The notes under the pieces are model-generated. The model made no database searches, was not told where the DNA came from, and worked only from the letters and a program-made list of their open reading frames with translations. A stretch of DNA of 64,000 nucleotides, taken from NCBI RefSeq assembly GCF_030247195.1, contig NC_080671.1:202658897-202722896 (forward strand), given 5' to 3'. Positions 29,600-41,407 of this stretch are shown here, piece after piece. The position numbers and the translations under genes were made by a program. How positions within the stretch are numbered: position 1 is the stretch's first letter; every line of letters starts with the position of its first letter. Origin of the DNA: Topomyia yanbarensis. Its lineage: Eukaryota > Arthropoda > Insecta > Diptera > Culicidae.

Positions 29600-31165
29600 A
29601 TCGCCTTCAATTTAGTGGCCAGTGCTAGCAAACTTGCATGTTCAGTTTTTCAATAACAACATTTTCAATATTTTCAAAGAATGTTGCAGATTTGAAAAGA
29701 AGGAAGGAGAAGATTTTCACAAATTTAAATTCTTTTGTCTTATTTGTTAGCGCTGATAAAGGCTATTTAGTTTGCTACTAGCAAGGAGCTGCACAAACAA
29801 ATCGATTTATGCAGTTAATCAACGGAGGCTGCCAAAAAGTTCGAAAAAAAGCATGCGACTAGTGTACTTTGCATATTCTATATTTTATCAATACTAGAGA
29901 GGATCAATAAAATAATTCAAATTGTTATAGCGACATGCAATTGTGGCAACACTGGCCATGAGATGGTGGGAGAACACGCACATTCGTTTTAGTTATGATT
30001 GTAGTAGCAGCAGAAAGGAATGGAAAAGCAGTGCACGAAAACGAGCGAGAGAGGATAATTTAAATTCTCTTTCTTTCTTTCCACACATCGTATTTCTTAT
30101 ATAGCTTTCTGAAAATTATTTGTTATACACCATAAAATGTAAATTTCAGTTTAACTCTTATTAGAACACAATTAATTGGTCCTGTAAAGAACCGTTTATT
30201 GTTTTATTGCGGGAGCATAATTCAGACGCACTCCTCGCGGACACGGTGAACCACTTTAACTCTTATTAGAACACAGATTAGTTTCTCTGTTGCCCTTTAG
30301 TTGGGGCGAAATTCTTGCAGGACGACAGTTCCTGATCGGGTTGCGATGAGTCACCAGTAGCTGGGGCACTTTTTCCGACCGTCGTCATCGCCAACTTCTT
30401 TCCTTCGGTGGACTGGCTGCTTGCTAGTGCTTGAACGAATACGAATGATGAGAAAAACCGACCGACCAATATTCATATATGAACACACGAGAAAGCGCTA
30501 CTATCGCTCTCGCTCGTTTTCGTGCCATTCCTGTGCCTTTCCTTTCCGTTCGGCTACCAATACTAGCATAACCAAAACGAATATTCTGTCTTTCCATCGC
30601 CTTCAATCTAGTGCTAGCAAACTTGCATGTTCAGTTTTTCAATAAAAACATTCAAACAATATTTTCAAAGAATGCTGAAGATTTGAAAAGAAGGAAATGA
30701 TTTTCACAAATTTAAATTCTTTCGTGTTATTTGTTAGCGCTGATAAAGGCTATTTAGTTTGCTACTAGCAAGGAGCTGCACAAACAAATCGATTTATGCA
30801 GTTAATCAACGGAGGCTGCCAAAAAGTTCGAATAAAAGCATGCGACTAGTGTACTTTGCACGTTCTATATTTTATCAATACTAGAGAGGATCAATAAAAT
30901 AATTCAAATTGTAATAGCGACATGCAATTGTGGCAACACTGGCCAATTGCTGGCTGGGGGAACACGCACATTCGTTTTAGTTATGATGGTAGTAGCAGCA
31001 GAAAGGAAAGGAAAAGCAGTGCACGAAAAAGAGCAAGAGAGGATAATTTAAATTCTCTTTCTTTCTTTCCACACATCGTATTTTTTATATAGCTTTCTGA
31101 AAATTATTTGTTATACACCATAAAATGTAAATTTCAGTTTAACTCTTATTACAACACAATTAATT
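29600..31165. repeat. Tandem ~1-kb repeat unit of the histone pseudogene array
   Basis: Spacer segments 29640-30177 and 30620-31165 are nearly identical, including GGAGGCTGCCAAAAAGTTCG, GCATGCGACTAGTGTAC and a plus-facing GCACGAAAACGAGCGAGAGA block that mirrors the one in the minus-facing H3 promoter. This arrangement resembles a divergent histone promoter, but no second histone gene is recognisable. Confidence 0.75.
30178..30580 (-). pseudogene. Histone H3 pseudogene, copy d (internally deleted)
   Basis: Stem-loop relic GGTTCTTTACAGGACC (30178-30193). The body 30194-30440 lacks the middle of H3 but keeps KLAMTT..KSAPATG in frame, corresponding to RKQLATKAARKSAPATGG of H3. Upstream promoter sequence is the same as in copies c and e. 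Confidence 0.75.
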
Positions 31166-31690
31166 GGTCCTGTAAAGAACCGTTTATTGTTTTATTGCGG
31201 GAGCATAATTCAGACGCACTCCCCGCGGACACGGTGAGCCACAAAGCACTATTTTGCATCCTCGAACAAACCGACCAAGTAGGCATCGTTGGCTTCTCGG
31301 GGCATCATTACGACTGAGCTTTGTAAGCGTGGCTCGATTTTGCAGTCCTGCACAATCTCACGACCCAGACGCTGGAACGATAGCCTACTCTGATGCCCTT
31401 TAGTTGGGGCGAAATTCTTGCAGGTCGACAGTTCCTGATCGGGTTGCGATGAGTCACCAGTAGCTGGGGCACTTTTTCCGCCGTCGTCATTGCCAACTGC
31501 TTTCCTTCGGTGGACTGGCTACTTGCTAGTGCTTGAACGAATACGAATGATGAGAAAAACCGACCGACAGATATTTATATAATCGCGCTAATATGCACTA
31601 CTATCGCTTTCTCGCTCGTTCTCGTGCCGTGCATGAGCCTTTCCTTTCCGTCCGGCTTCTAATGGCCTAACCAAAGGAATATGCCGTCTT
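31166..31690 (-). pseudogene. Histone H3 pseudogene, copy e (longest)
   Basis: Stem-loop relic at 31166-31181. The body 31182-31540 spans both halves of H3: the DNA encodes [13 protein letters not shown], then [14 protein letters not shown], then a stop, and the SAPATG region; the ATG is absent. Copies c, d and e are spaced 1079 and 988 bp apart, so this is a tandem array. Upstream promoter block at 31541-31690 is partly diverged. Confidence 0.75.
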
Positions 31691-32067
31691 TCCCCCACCA
31701 ACTGCTCTCGTCAAGCAACCCAATGCGAATAACCATAGGAACAAACATGTAGTGGACCTATATATAAACTTTTCATTATTTTATTGTTCGGTTGGTCCAC
31801 CATTTTGACGGCTCTGTGCGGGATGGGCTGAAAATTTTCACTTTTCCGAGTCGTTTTCGAAAGATTTTTCAAAACACATTTTTTTGTTATTAGTGCATGT
31901 TATACATACTTCAAATTTTAATACAGCATAGAGGAACATATTTGCAACAAATTGGCCTAAAAATCAAATCATTCTGTTAAGTATGATAAAAGTTATTAAC
32001 GTTCAAAATCTGACGCGGCGCCGCAGCCGATATTTTGAAACGGGACCCCTATATTGAAAGCTTAAAT

Positions 32068-33245
32068 GTATTCTACATTAAAAAATGTCCCCCATCGGCC
32101 CACCCCTGAGTCGATTCCTAGTCCCACCAGGAGTGTCTGCTCCAAATTTGAGCCAAATCGAACAAGTGTAGCTACCGGACCAACGTGCTTGAAGTTTGTA
32201 TGGGATTTTTCGACAATTTACATGGAGAAAACCCACTTGCTCACATTTTCGCCGCTAGGTGGCACTGTATACATCAGATTATCACCAAAAGTGAAACTTA
32301 AGAAGATAATTTTATTATCTACAACTTTGTTGAAGACTGCAAAGCGATCCGACTTCAATAGAAAAAGTTATTAAACTTTTAACGAAGTGATGTCTGAGTC
32401 AGTTTTGCATGGGGCCTAGCAGTGCATGGTAGTGTATCAGTACTAGGTTCTAACAAACTAAACATTTTTATGGAATAATGGTTAGATTTAGCTGAATAGT
32501 ATGTTCGGAAGAATTGTAGTACATAATACGAGTTATGTTTTGGTTAGAAAATTGTAGTTCCACATCTGACCGCATAGATGGCGCCAACACTAACTTTTCA
32601 ACGAAGAGAGATAGAAATTAGGTGTCTTCTACAAAGTTGTAGAACAAGAATATTGCAGCAATTCTTCCAAACATCTCAATATTCTATCTCTTTCCGTTGA
32701 AAAGTTAGTGTTGGCGCCATCTATGCGGTCACAGATTGAACTAAAATTTTCTAACCAAAACATAACTCGTATTATGTACTGCAATTCTTCCGAACATACT
32801 ATTCGGCTAAATCTAACCATTAGTCCACAAAAATGTTTAGTTTGTTACAACCTAGTACTGATACACTATCATGCACTGCTAGGCCCCATGCAAAACTGAC
32901 TCAGACATTACTTCGTTAAAAGTTTAATAACTTTTCCTATTGGAGTCGGATCGCTTTGCAGTTTTCAACAAAGTTGTAGATAATAAAATTATCTTCTTAA
33001 GTTTCACTTTTGGTGATAATCTGATGTATACAGTGCCACCTAGCGGCGAAAATGTGAGCAAGTGGGTTTTCTCCATGTAAATTGTCGAAAAATCCCATAC
33101 AAACTTCAAGCACGTTGGTCCGGTAGCTAGACTTGTCCGATTTGCTTCAAATTTGGAGCAAGTACTCCTGGTGGGACTAGGAATCGACTCAGGGGTGGGC
33201 CGATTGAGTTTTCAAAAATTCATTATTTTTCTGGGCAGTCTAGTG
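32068..33245. mobile_element. 1.2-kb foldback element with ~550-bp arms (copy 1)
   Basis: The arms 32068-32620 and about 32690-33245 are inverted copies with few mismatches, separated by about 70 bp. Landmarks present in both arms are TTGGCGCCATCTATGCGGTC, GGCCTAGCAGTGCATG and the CCACCTAGCGGCGAAAATG block. The right end CTGGGCAGTCTAG resembles the end of a second, partly deleted copy at 56233-56908. Non-coding. Confidence 0.8.
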
Positions 33246-33362
33246 ATGAGCCTATTTTCACCATACTAAGCAAGGTGCCTCACTAATTCGATAATTTCTT
33301 GCCTTACAATCAATAGAATGCGTAAAAATTGACATCAACCGCTTTGCTTCGTTGTTAAGAAG

Positions 33363-33394
33363 CAATATAATAACACATTTGTGTTATTATATTG
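33363..33394. other. Perfect 14-bp stem hairpin
   Basis: CAATATAATAACAC and its exact complement are separated by ATTT. It is A+T-rich and is not linked to a gene I can recognise. Confidence 0.8.
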
Positions 33395-34368
33395 GTTGAA
33401 AACAGTAAAATTCTCGTGTTTGAGCACAATGAAAACTCGAATCGAGTGCCCCTATTGTTGCGCTACCATTTGACTCAATGCGTTGAACAAAGATGGCAGA
33501 CACTGCTCTAACCAACGGCTTCAAATGGGTAGGGTGATAATAGAAACATGGCGCAAATAGGTTCATCACCCTATAATGCATGATTAATGATGCGAAATAA
33601 AAATTATGGATAGTTTTCATACATGCTACGAAAAATTCAAAAATCGAAAAAAAGAAACATACTCAAATTTCAATACTATTGGTATTGCAGAGTTACGATG
33701 TACACCTTAAAACAGGTTTTTTGAAGTGCTTCAAGCTATTCACTATCGCTAATGCTGTTTAAAATATTTTGCATTGAAAATTTAAGAATATATTTTTCAA
33801 ATATTGCATCTATATTCTATAGAATTTGAATCACCAAAATGAAATTTAAAAATTGTCTCTTTTATACCGAAATAACCATTCGCCTCCCTTTTACATTTCA
33901 AACCAAAAGCTGACCGCACACCATTTTACACCAATAGTGAGAAAGTATTGGTTTTTTTAGAGTTTATTCACTCAGTCTTCCATAAAATTTCTTCTGAAAA
34001 ATTTCAACTTCATTTTTTTAACTTTCCAGCCTATGCAGGATACTTGTGTTAGGATGCTTGAGTTAGAAGTCATCAAGGTACCAGTTTTATTTATGAAAAG
34101 ATTAAATTTTCCCATCAAATTGCATAAATACATTGTAAATTATAGTATATTTTTATTTATAATTGTGGCAATATAGATTTTTTTTTTGAAAAACGCTGTG
34201 AGTGGAAACGCTCGCGCGAACTCAAGTCAGCGTGTAAATATTGTTGTAATTATGATAATCTTTGCTTTTAAATGTAGACAAACAAATTCAAAAAATTGCT
34301 TTTAATTTTAGTTAGTTCGTGTATAACTCAGCAAATCACCTTTTATCCCGATAGAACCGTGGTTTATG
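33395..34368. other. Unassigned A+T-rich DNA
   Basis: No repeat family, RNA gene or credible coding exon was recognised. Confidence 0.4.
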
Positions 34369-34410
34369 TTAGCCGCCACCGCAACTTCTTGACGTATTTA
34401 TAATACTTGC

Positions 34411-34702
34411 CATGGTACATGCTTCATCCAAAAGACAATCATTCTCGCTTTTCTTGACATTAAATTTGGCAAGATGTGAAATGTGGTTTTGAATCTCAAA
34501 CTCCATAGTGATGCTGGTTAACGATCTAGATGAGCAATAAATCACAATCACGCAAAATGATAACACAACTGATAACAAATGAGCAAAACGGTCGACTTCC
34601 ACAGGAGTATTACACACTGATGATCCGCTTGGTTTAAAAACAGATAGCCAAATGCATGCAATTAAATGACGAGCTTACAATCTTCCGAACGTCTCGTTTT
34701 AC
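34411..34702 (-). CDS. Possible upstream exon of Dat (start codon of a long isoform)
   Basis: On the minus strand a pyrimidine-rich acceptor (CTCCCTCTTTTTTACAG) precedes an exon starting at 34702. ATG 34506 opens MEFEIQNHISHLAKFNVKKS and 12 more codons, ending exactly in phase 0 at ATG followed by GCAAGTATT, which would be a GC-type donor. The next minus-strand coding exon (17159) also starts in phase 0 and has an open frame at its acceptor. Joined to that exon it would give a 46-residue N-terminal extension, similar in size to that of the long Drosophila Dat isoform. The peptide itself has no family signature I recognise, and the GC donor lacks a consensus AG before it. Confidence 0.4.
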
Positions 34703-37700
34703 CTGTAAAAAAGAGGGAGAAGATGGGTTGTGAGAAATTGGATGAATGAAATGTAAACAACATAAGCATAATCAAGTGGTATACAACGTTGATTCAATAA
34801 TGAGGGGCCTGGCACGGTCAATCCCGAGTGCTGCTAGCTCTGATCCAGACTATCAACTTGGAGAATAATTGCGTGTTGGGTGACACTATAAATATCAGTT
34901 TGTGGGAGTTTTAGGTAATTTTTATGTTAACATATATTATTATAAAATTGAAAATTATAAAGTTGAAAGGTTATCAACCTATCTACCAACAATTACCATT
35001 AAACATACATTAACTGTGTAGCATACGAGATGAAATGGTTTCATGTATCATTCGCATTCAAATACAGTCAAGTCTTCGATTATGATAGCGAGTATCATAA
35101 CGAATTCTTCATCCAGTTACTAAACACTATTTCCGTATAAGTATCGATTTACAAACAGTAAACATTCTTGGGTATATAATAACATCTGATGGCTTTTGGT
35201 GGGTATGGAAAGGAAATAGAAGAGTATATTCAATACAATACACATTTCCGCACAGTATTTTTGTTGACTGTATCAATAGTGGCACAGGTAAGACCTGATA
35301 TAGAGAAAAGCGTCCGTTAACCTAAAGAAGCTGATATTAGAGTGACCAAGCAAACAAAAAAAATCGCATAAATCATTCAATTTGTATAGATAGTACAATG
35401 GTTGCAGAATTTTTCTTGTGGAAAATTTCGTAAAAATTTGTTACAGGAGATTTAATTCATTATTGAGAATGTTTTGAGGCGGGATATAAAATAAACGACA
35501 TTTAGCAAAAAAATAATCCTAAGCTTCTGACCGAATCTCAATCGTTACAGAGTTATTGGACTTGTGCCACAATCGACTTGATATGAAAAGATAAGAAAGT
35601 TAATGGAACTAAGTAACCATGTGGAAATCAGCTTTTTAAAACTTCGAGTGTTTTCTCATCGGTTCGAAATGTTAACACAAACTTCTCAGATGTATTCCTC
35701 AAGTATTAATCGAAGAATTATGATTTCGGATCATTATTCATCCGCATCCGTGTAACAAATAAGGATTTGTGCCCTTCAAGTGCAAAGACTTGTTTTACAA
35801 AAAAAAATTCGCGCTTGTGAGAAATTTTGGTGTTTACCCAATTTTCCTCCTTAGGGTGAAATATAGCATAGTGCATTATTCATATTTTTAAAATAATTTT
35901 AAATAATTTAGATAATTTCGATGATTCCTTCGATCAACCGTTTTATCTATCCGTGAAAAAGAAATCCTGGTTTTTTGACTGCAGATGAGCTATACTGGAG
36001 AAATCGTCGTCACTGCCGACCATGTTTCTTTGAAACACCTTCAAGGGATCGGTTGAAAAAGCACACCAGTTTAATACTTTTACAATTTATTTTTTAGATT
36101 GGATTACCTAGATGGCCATGTTTCTTTAAAACACCTTCAGGAGATCGGCAGCAGGAGCACACCAGAACAATACTTTCACAACTCATTTCCTTTTCATAAA
36201 ATGTGTTTTGACCTTCTAGCTGCTTATAGCCTCCTACCCCAAGTTAAACCTGGTCTATTCAAGTTAAATTCTTAAACTCGATTTATGTAAAAATCTTGAT
36301 TTTAAAGATAGAATTGATGCATAAAAAGTATATATCCTATTGAAAACAGGAGTTCTAGATAAACTTTTGATTAAAAAATATTTTTTTTGATCGGCAATAC
36401 AGTATTCAGTGCCTATCTAGTGAAGTAGTTGTGCTACCAAATGATTTTGAACGAAATCCCTAAACTGATTTATAAACAACCTCTCTGGATTAGTCCAAAT
36501 TAATTCACGCAGGCTCGCAAACATTGAAACATTCGAGATTATGACGAATAGTGTTTTAAAATCGATACAATCGACAATTACGCGGATTAGTTCTATCAAT
36601 AGTTTCTAAGTTAGTTTAATAATCCGTTTAACTGAACCTGACAAGTAGTTGAAAAAAATCTGGCTCACTAAATTGCGAAAGCAAATTTTGAATCTTGTTG
36701 TTTAACACCGATTGTTTTGGCTTGAAAAAGCAATGAAATCTACAATAAATTGATCAAATTAAATTAATTGGGTACACGATCAAAAACAGATTATAGTATC
36801 ATGTTTCAATTTCACACAAATTTTAGTCCATGTTTGGTCACCCTAATAAGCATTCCATGGACACATCACGAAGAAAAGTGCCAATGGCCAGCGTGGATAA
36901 TGGCGAAGAAGGGATTATGTAAGAAATCACGCTCAAATTAATTTGCATCAACATAATCAGTTTCCTGTCACCGTTTACGGGTTAAAACAGCTGCTATACG
37001 ACGCGATGATGATGGTAATGTTGTATGTACATTGTACAAGATATCTCTATGAATCGTCTGTTCTATGAATGGTGCATGTAATTGTTCTACGATACATGCA
37101 TGACCCGTTTGTTGTCTTGCGAATAAAGACAAACCGAGAACCATTTTATGGAACAACGAACGACCTCGATCAGTCACCGGTACTGCCGCCCGGTCAGTTT
37201 TCAATGGTAAGGTAAACTAATTATAACTTTTTCTCACATCTATATATTTGTTTCAATGCGAAAAAAGTAATAATATCCGGTTCTCGCCACATTCAATTTC
37301 CAATATTTTAGCTTCTAGATCAAAATTGATCACTCGATCTTGTAGCATTGAAAAAGGAAGGAATTTTTCGATAAGATATATAAAACAACCGAGAACTACA
37401 ACAATTACCTTGGGGACAATTTAGCGCGAAATTTCAAATTTTTATTGAAAAATGACAAAACAAAAATCGGTTTTAATGAATGATATAATTTAACCAATTC
37501 GCTTTGGCCAACAAATCTAAGACATAGGAAATATTCAATTTTCCAAAATTGAGAAAAAAAATCTATTTAATGTAGGGGTGTGGAAAAACGTACTCATGTA
37601 GAGGTGACATGTAGTTTAGCAACGGACCATAGTGCAGAAATTATTGTTTTTTGATCGAAAGATTTACTGATCAAAGTGCATTTTCTCCCAATAGATCAAA

Positions 37701-37795
37701 ATGATAATTCTAGGATAACGAATTATATAGTGAAATTACATATATTTGAGACACAATTGTAAACAACAGTAAATAATACTTTATTATACTATTGT
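34703..37795. other. Unassigned intergenic or intronic DNA
   Basis: No gene or repeat family was recognised. A short block with AAACACCTTCA and GATCGG is repeated at about 36033-36055 and 36131-36150. The 78-codon minus ORF at 36968-37204 is slightly less A+T-rich than its surroundings but shows no splice signals or family match. Confidence 0.35.
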
Positions 37796-38365
37796 AAAAA
37801 TAGCATTTATGTGACGGCGCCGGTGGTTGAGTGGAAAGCGTGACCGCCACTCATTCCAATTGGCCTGGGTTCAATTCCAGCCGAGGTCGTTGAGATTTTT
37901 CTGAGGTGAAAAAATCTGTGGTCACGTCTTCCTTCGGAAGGGAAGTAAAGCCGTTGGTCCCCGGTCTATGAGTTTGGTGGATCGATATCTAGTCCAGATA
38001 GTCTCTGGCGTCGGTAAAGAAGAAGTGATCCAACTTCTATACTCTTACTAACAAAAATATCCTCCTCCTGTGATACTTGTGGAGTGCGCAGTAGTATATA
38101 CGGCCTCTAGCAAAAGCAAGTATCGGACTAACCATTCCTTCGCTTTCTTTCCGCGATCTACGTTCAGGCCTGGCCGGCACCGATATTGATCAATACTTTT
38201 GGATTACCAGGAGTTGCATATTGAAAGATGTTTCGCTACTGCCACCCATAATTATCGATTGCTTCTCTGTGCAACTTCAGCTAGTCCAGTTCGATAACGG
38301 AGTAGCAGCCAGGGGTGGTCGCACAAGCTCAAGCTCTAGTGTAATTGGAAAAATAGCATTTATGT
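37796..38365 (+). mobile_element. tRNA-derived SINE (Feilai-like) with 17-bp target duplication
   Basis: The body 37813-38348 (536 bp) starts with a pol III promoter: A box TGGTTGAGTGG (37824-37834) and B box GGTTCAATTCC (37868-37878), spaced as in a tRNA gene. It is flanked by the direct repeat AAAAATAGCATTTATGT (37796-37812 and 38349-38365). SINEs of this type are mobilised in trans by LINEs. Similarity to the Aedes Feilai family is inferred from the tRNA-like head, not from alignment. Confidence 0.88.
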
Positions 38366-38461
38366 AAACTGAAAAAAATTGGTGTAAACTTTTGAATGAA
38401 TATCCGTTAAAACACTATCGGCGCCACATCAACTTATCCCAACTATCCGTCAAATCCTGAA

Positions 38462-38550
38462 TGGATTCAGTGTGGATTCTGGCTCAAACGAAACAACCGA
38501 TTCTGATTCAATCGGTTGATACATTTGAGCTGGAATCCATACTGAATCCA
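38462..38550. repeat. 89-bp near-perfect hairpin
   Basis: The outer arms TGGATTCAGTGTGGATTC and, inverted, TGGATTCAGTATGGATTC continue with CTCAAA/TTTGAG pairing and an inner AACCGATT/AATCGGTT stem around a short loop. It could be a minimal foldback MITE. Confidence 0.75.
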
Positions 38551-39205
38551 CTCAGAAGTTCGAACCGGTTCCGGAATGGTTTAACTGGGTAGAGGTATAA
38601 CCGCTGTCAATTCAGTCGCACTCAGTCACTAAAAAACATGACGACAGTAGCGCACCTGATAGAGATATCCCAACTACCTTCGAAAACGTTTTTTCAGACA
38701 TTCTTTGTAGTATGAATACAAAAGTTAAAAAAAAAACTAAAATTCCGTCACCGTGCCCCGCATAAGCCCCCCAAACCGGTTCGCCTCGGTGCACAGTAGC
38801 GCGACGTTTGACACAACCCCAAAAATCACTCATCTTGAATTCTTTTGGAAATATTTATTTTTTCTAAGTTTCAAAAAACTTATCTTAAAATTTTAAAAGT
38901 GAGCAAGTGAGATCGAGGATTTTTGTTCAATTCAATTCATGCGAATTTTTATTACCTTTGAACTTCAAATGGCAATATCCAAGAACTGCGCGACCGATTG
39001 GAAGAGGGTAAAGGGGTATAATACGCCTCGCCGATGCAAAACTTTAATCTAAGTCTCTCTGCACGCTGAGTATGATGTACTACTCCCAAGCATCATATAA
39101 TTGGTTCAATAAGCAATTTCAACAGGCTTTGATCAATCACGGGAAACTAACGGGTGGTCAACTAAGCTAAGCTGAATTTCATTTTCGGTAAAAAGAACAA
39201 AATTA

Positions 39206-40160
39206 TTCATCTATATTATCGTTGCAGTTGAAAACTGGAAAATCCATCCTGCTACAATCGAATTTTCTCTTTCTGTACAAGCCCACCACGTCGCACAGTG
39301 ATCACCATACAAAAATCGGACAAAACCTCAAAAGTGGCCTGAATTTGATGAAAACTTTACATTAAGGTAATTTTGTGACGCTGAATTCATATTTGATGTT
39401 TATTTTTTGTTTTTTTATTGCCTCAAAATTTTGGCACTTAGGGTGGTTCGAAAATTCAATATTTACGAATATAAAGTGCACTACATCCGAAAATTCATTT
39501 TCAAAAAATTCGGTGTGGTGAATGTTTTAACAGAATACCCATTTTTTCAATTGTTAATAATGATAAGACACATCTATAAATTATATTACAAACCGGTAAT
39601 CAAAGGCTACCATGCGTCTCCTTCAGACATATCATGAAAAATCACCTTTTTCATACCTCGGGGCAGAAAGGGGCAAAACAAAATATTTATTTTCGGAAAG
39701 TACACTCATTTTCAAAAACATTGAACAACAAGCGATCTTTCCGAACTGTTTCAAAAAATGTTATGTCTGAGCGAGAAGAAAGGCTTGTATCGACTAAATC
39801 TAATGGCAACTGTAAGTCCGAATAACCTTTCAAATGAAACCAGTTCGACCCTAATCGAAGTCATAACTAAAATTTAGGTTTGAAAACAGTTTTTCTCAGA
39901 ATTGATCATCTATTTCATCTTTGAAGTTCTGTAAAAAATCGAACTATCGGCCTCAGGACTTTATATTTTGAGAAGACTTTATTCAACCTGTTAAGAAACG
40001 GGGTAAAATGTTAAATCATGAATAATCTAAAATAAAATTTTGAGGTTTTGTCCGGCTAGGCGACACTGTGCGTCGTAAATAGTACGCATAATAACGCATC
40101 ATTGTGCGAATAGTGCGCGCTACATCCGAGGTAATCCCCTGTTATAGAACAAAAGAAATT
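39206..40160 (+). mobile_element. Small palindromic MITE, copy 1, split by a Transib-like element
   Basis: 39206-39293 and 40071-40160 match, in order, the uninterrupted copy at 40578-40808. The break falls at CACGTCG. The right TIR of this copy is degraded. Confidence 0.7.
39289..40075. mobile_element. Non-autonomous Transib-like element with CACAGTG ends
   Basis: The body 39294-40070 (777 bp) begins CACAGTG and ends CACTGTG, with the 5-bp direct repeat CGTCG on each side (39289-39293 and 40071-40075). The paralogous uninterrupted site at about 40670-40685 (CACGTCGGAAATAG) shows one CGTCG, proving insertion and duplication. Both termini share a 17-bp inner block CGGACAAAACCTCAAAA, at different distances from the heptamer. 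Heptamer CACAGTG ends and GC-rich 5-bp duplications are characteristic of Transib, the DNA transposon group related to RAG1. No transposase is encoded. Confidence 0.8.
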
Positions 40161-40577
40161 GACGATTCAGATTCAGCGAGCAGATTCCCAAATTTGCAAG
40201 TTGAAAATTTTGAGAATGACAGTGAGGCTTGAAAAAAACACCGTGTGAACCACAACTAAAAATCTACTGGACCAATTCTTATATCTAGAAAAAGTTTTAT
40301 TTTTCTTAGGTGGTGGGAAGTATTAAACTGAAACAATACCGAATCTAGTTTCATCAGATCGAAAAGTAAATCGCTGGTTGACAGAATATATGCCTCCGAA
40401 AATTTCCAAAAATACCTACATACAGCAATGTAGCACAATAATATATGAGCAAATCTCGTATGTGTCTACCTGTTCTAGACCAAGTAGACTAGATATGAGT
40501 AGTGGTTCATGCGTGTTCTCGTTCTAATAACGTAGAAGACTTCAAGTAAAAGTGTGTGTCGTATTTGCGTACATGTT

Positions 40578-40808
40578 GAGAAATTATTCATCTATATTAT
40601 CGTTGCAGTTGAAAACTGGAAAATCCATCCAGCGACAATCGTATTTTCTCTTTCTGTACAAACCCATCACGTCGGAAATAGTGCGCATAATAGCGCATCA
40701 TTGTGCGAATAGTGCGCGCTATATCCGAGGTAATTCCCTGTTATAGAACAAAAGAAAATTCGATTGTCGCCAGTGGGGGTTTCCAGTTTTCAGCTGCATC
40801 GATAACAG
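40578..40808. mobile_element. Small palindromic MITE, copy 2 (intact)
   Basis: The inverted ends share TATCGWTGCAG then TGAAAACTGGAAA and, further in, GCGACAATCG. The central part has GCGCATAATAGCGC and similar alternating blocks. It serves as the empty-site reference for the Transib-like insertion in copy 1. Non-coding. Confidence 0.7.
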
Positions 40809-41407
40809 CATCACCATCGCCTACACGCGATGCTAAGACAACCCGATGGCCCATGAGATTCTCGGAAGAAAAGAGTGCCTTCGCCCAGCCTCCACTCAAA
40901 ACGGACAGAGGATGGCTACTTGTATAATTTATTTTACCCAGCACAACTAGAAACATCCTATGTAACGTAGATTTACCAGACGATCGACCAGACGAGAAAG
41001 AAAAACACTCTGGCATCGATTATGATCAACAACCGAGACGGGAACCTGTAGAGTGTAGACCCATCATACAGGTTTCGCCTTGTTTTCACAATCGGCCAAA
41101 GACCTCATGAACGAAACCTGTAAGACACAACTTCTTTTACAATTGATTTTAACTCACCAACGAAGTTCACTATATATATGAATACATATGTACTTGTCAT
41201 ATTCTTCAAGTTTGACATGCAGTTTGAGCTTGAAAGATTTCTCAGATTGGTTAGCTGCTGTTGAAAAAGTTTAATCTTTATGATATCCTTCATACCCCTG
41301 AGAAGAACACTTATACATAGAAAACTAAATTGGAAGATTGAGTTCTAGTGAAAACAGTACTTGGTTTGAGATTGGAAATCCACGTAGCGCCGTTGTGGGT
41401 AACAATG

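Noticed and set aside
31308..31496. 62-codon minus ORF as a small protein
   Set aside because: It is an out-of-frame reading through histone H3 pseudogene copy e.
36968..37204. 78-codon minus-strand ORF with fairly balanced composition
   Set aside because: No family resemblance, no convincing splice sites and no link to neighbouring exons.
38612..38833. 73-codon minus ORF with a hydrophobic segment
   Set aside because: No start context, splice sites or family match; likely chance in low-complexity DNA.
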